A stretch of DNA of 6,449 nt from Promethearchaeota archaeon (GTDB taxonomy: Archaea; Asgardarchaeota; Lokiarchaeia; Sigyniarchaeales; SOKP01), in contig JAEORV010000095.1 in the NCBI GenBank assembly GCA_016840695.1, forward strand, positions 1 to 6,449, given 5' to 3'. A program made the position numbers and the translations under genes. Below the pieces are notes generated by a model that saw only the letters and a list, made by a program, of their open reading frames with translations, ran no database searches and was not told where the DNA came from. Below, one piece after another: positions 6,279 to 6,449 of the stretch (within the stretch, counting starts at the first letter, position 1; the number at the start of each line of letters is the position of its first letter).

Positions 6279-6440
6279 TTTTATATTTTTTTTTTTCAGA
6301 TTTTACTTTTAAAAATATCTTTCTAAAACTTAAGATTAAAATCACATCTCTAACTTTTTGGTAGCACCAGCACCTTTCACTTCTGGATTTACTTGCTCCA
6401 TCTCCCCAATTAATTGAAAGACTTTGTCATCACTTAGAGC
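6180..6440. repeat. Perfect 104-bp inverted repeat with 53-bp spacer at window end
   Basis: Positions 6337-6440 are the exact reverse complement of 6180-6283 (paired positions sum to 12620). The spacer 6284-6336 holds the T11 tract and is not itself palindromic. The left arm begins at the first base of codon 76 of the 107-residue gene and runs past its stop. After the right arm, 6437-6449 repeats the 13 bases at 6222-6234 in direct orientation, sharing the four bases GAGC at the junction. An artefactual fold-back at a contig end is the most likely cause; a real inverted duplication is the alternative. Confidence 0.95.
6286..6296 (+). terminator. T11 tract, poly-U terminator of the 107-residue gene
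   Basis: Eleven consecutive T residues start eight bases after the TGA stop codon. A run of this kind is the standard signal for intrinsic termination in archaea. No hairpin precedes it; the large inverted repeat around it is treated separately. Confidence 0.7.
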
Positions 6441-6449
6441 AAGTAAATC
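6342..6449 (-). pseudogene. Inverted partial copy of the 107-residue gene's 3' end
   Basis: On the minus strand, 6440-6342 encodes the same last 32 residues and TGA stop as the gene ending at 6278, without a single difference. The frame stays open for three more codons (Asp-Leu-Leu) to the window edge, but those come from the 13-base switched segment and not from the gene's own upstream sequence. No start codon is visible. It is either a truncated duplicate or, more likely, not a real locus. Confidence 0.6.

Overview
The window most resembles archaeal DNA, probably from an Asgard-type (Lokiarchaeia-like) lineage. The pointers are AT-rich intergenic DNA with TATA-like boxes and Shine-Dalgarno matches to the archaeal GGAGGTGAT consensus, a lysine/glutamate-rich repeat protein of a kind I associate with Asgard genomes, a short ribbon-helix-helix (RHH) regulator of archaeal type, and a tungsten-type aldehyde:ferredoxin oxidoreductase (AOR) next to two iron-sulfur proteins. 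The lineage is an inference from style, since no rRNA or other marker gene is present.

Layout. Positions 1-2219 (+) hold the 3' part of a gene for a long helical repeat protein; its first repeat unit is cut by the window edge. It converges on a small RHH regulator (2295-2516, -). The regulator is divergent, across 269 bp (2517-2785), from a three-gene iron-sulfur/AOR cluster on the + strand: a 280-residue polyferredoxin-like protein (2786-3628), a 2[4Fe-4S] ferredoxin (3675-3920, TTG start) and an AOR (3920-5818, overlapping the ferredoxin stop by one base). A separate small gene follows (5955-6278, +; conserved-looking protein, possibly PC4-like) and ends in an 11-base T tract.

How the genes may work together. 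The AOR would oxidise an aldehyde, or reduce an acid, at a tungstopterin site. The adjacent ferredoxin would be its electron-carrying partner, and the larger iron-sulfur protein a further electron conduit. The divergent RHH protein is the obvious candidate regulator. Its upstream region carries a perfect 16-bp palindrome and two related 13-bp elements, one lying over its own translation start.

Two points stand out. The AOR lacks the third cysteine of the usual CxxCxxxC cluster motif (Asp instead), and both DxxGL pterin motifs have lost their leading Asp. The right end of the window is a perfect 104-bp inverted copy of the 3' end of the last gene, separated by 53 bp, followed by a 13-base return to the original orientation. 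That pattern suggests a chimeric or assembly-derived contig end more than native biology. I see no tRNA, rRNA, CRISPR array, transposase or insertion sequence.
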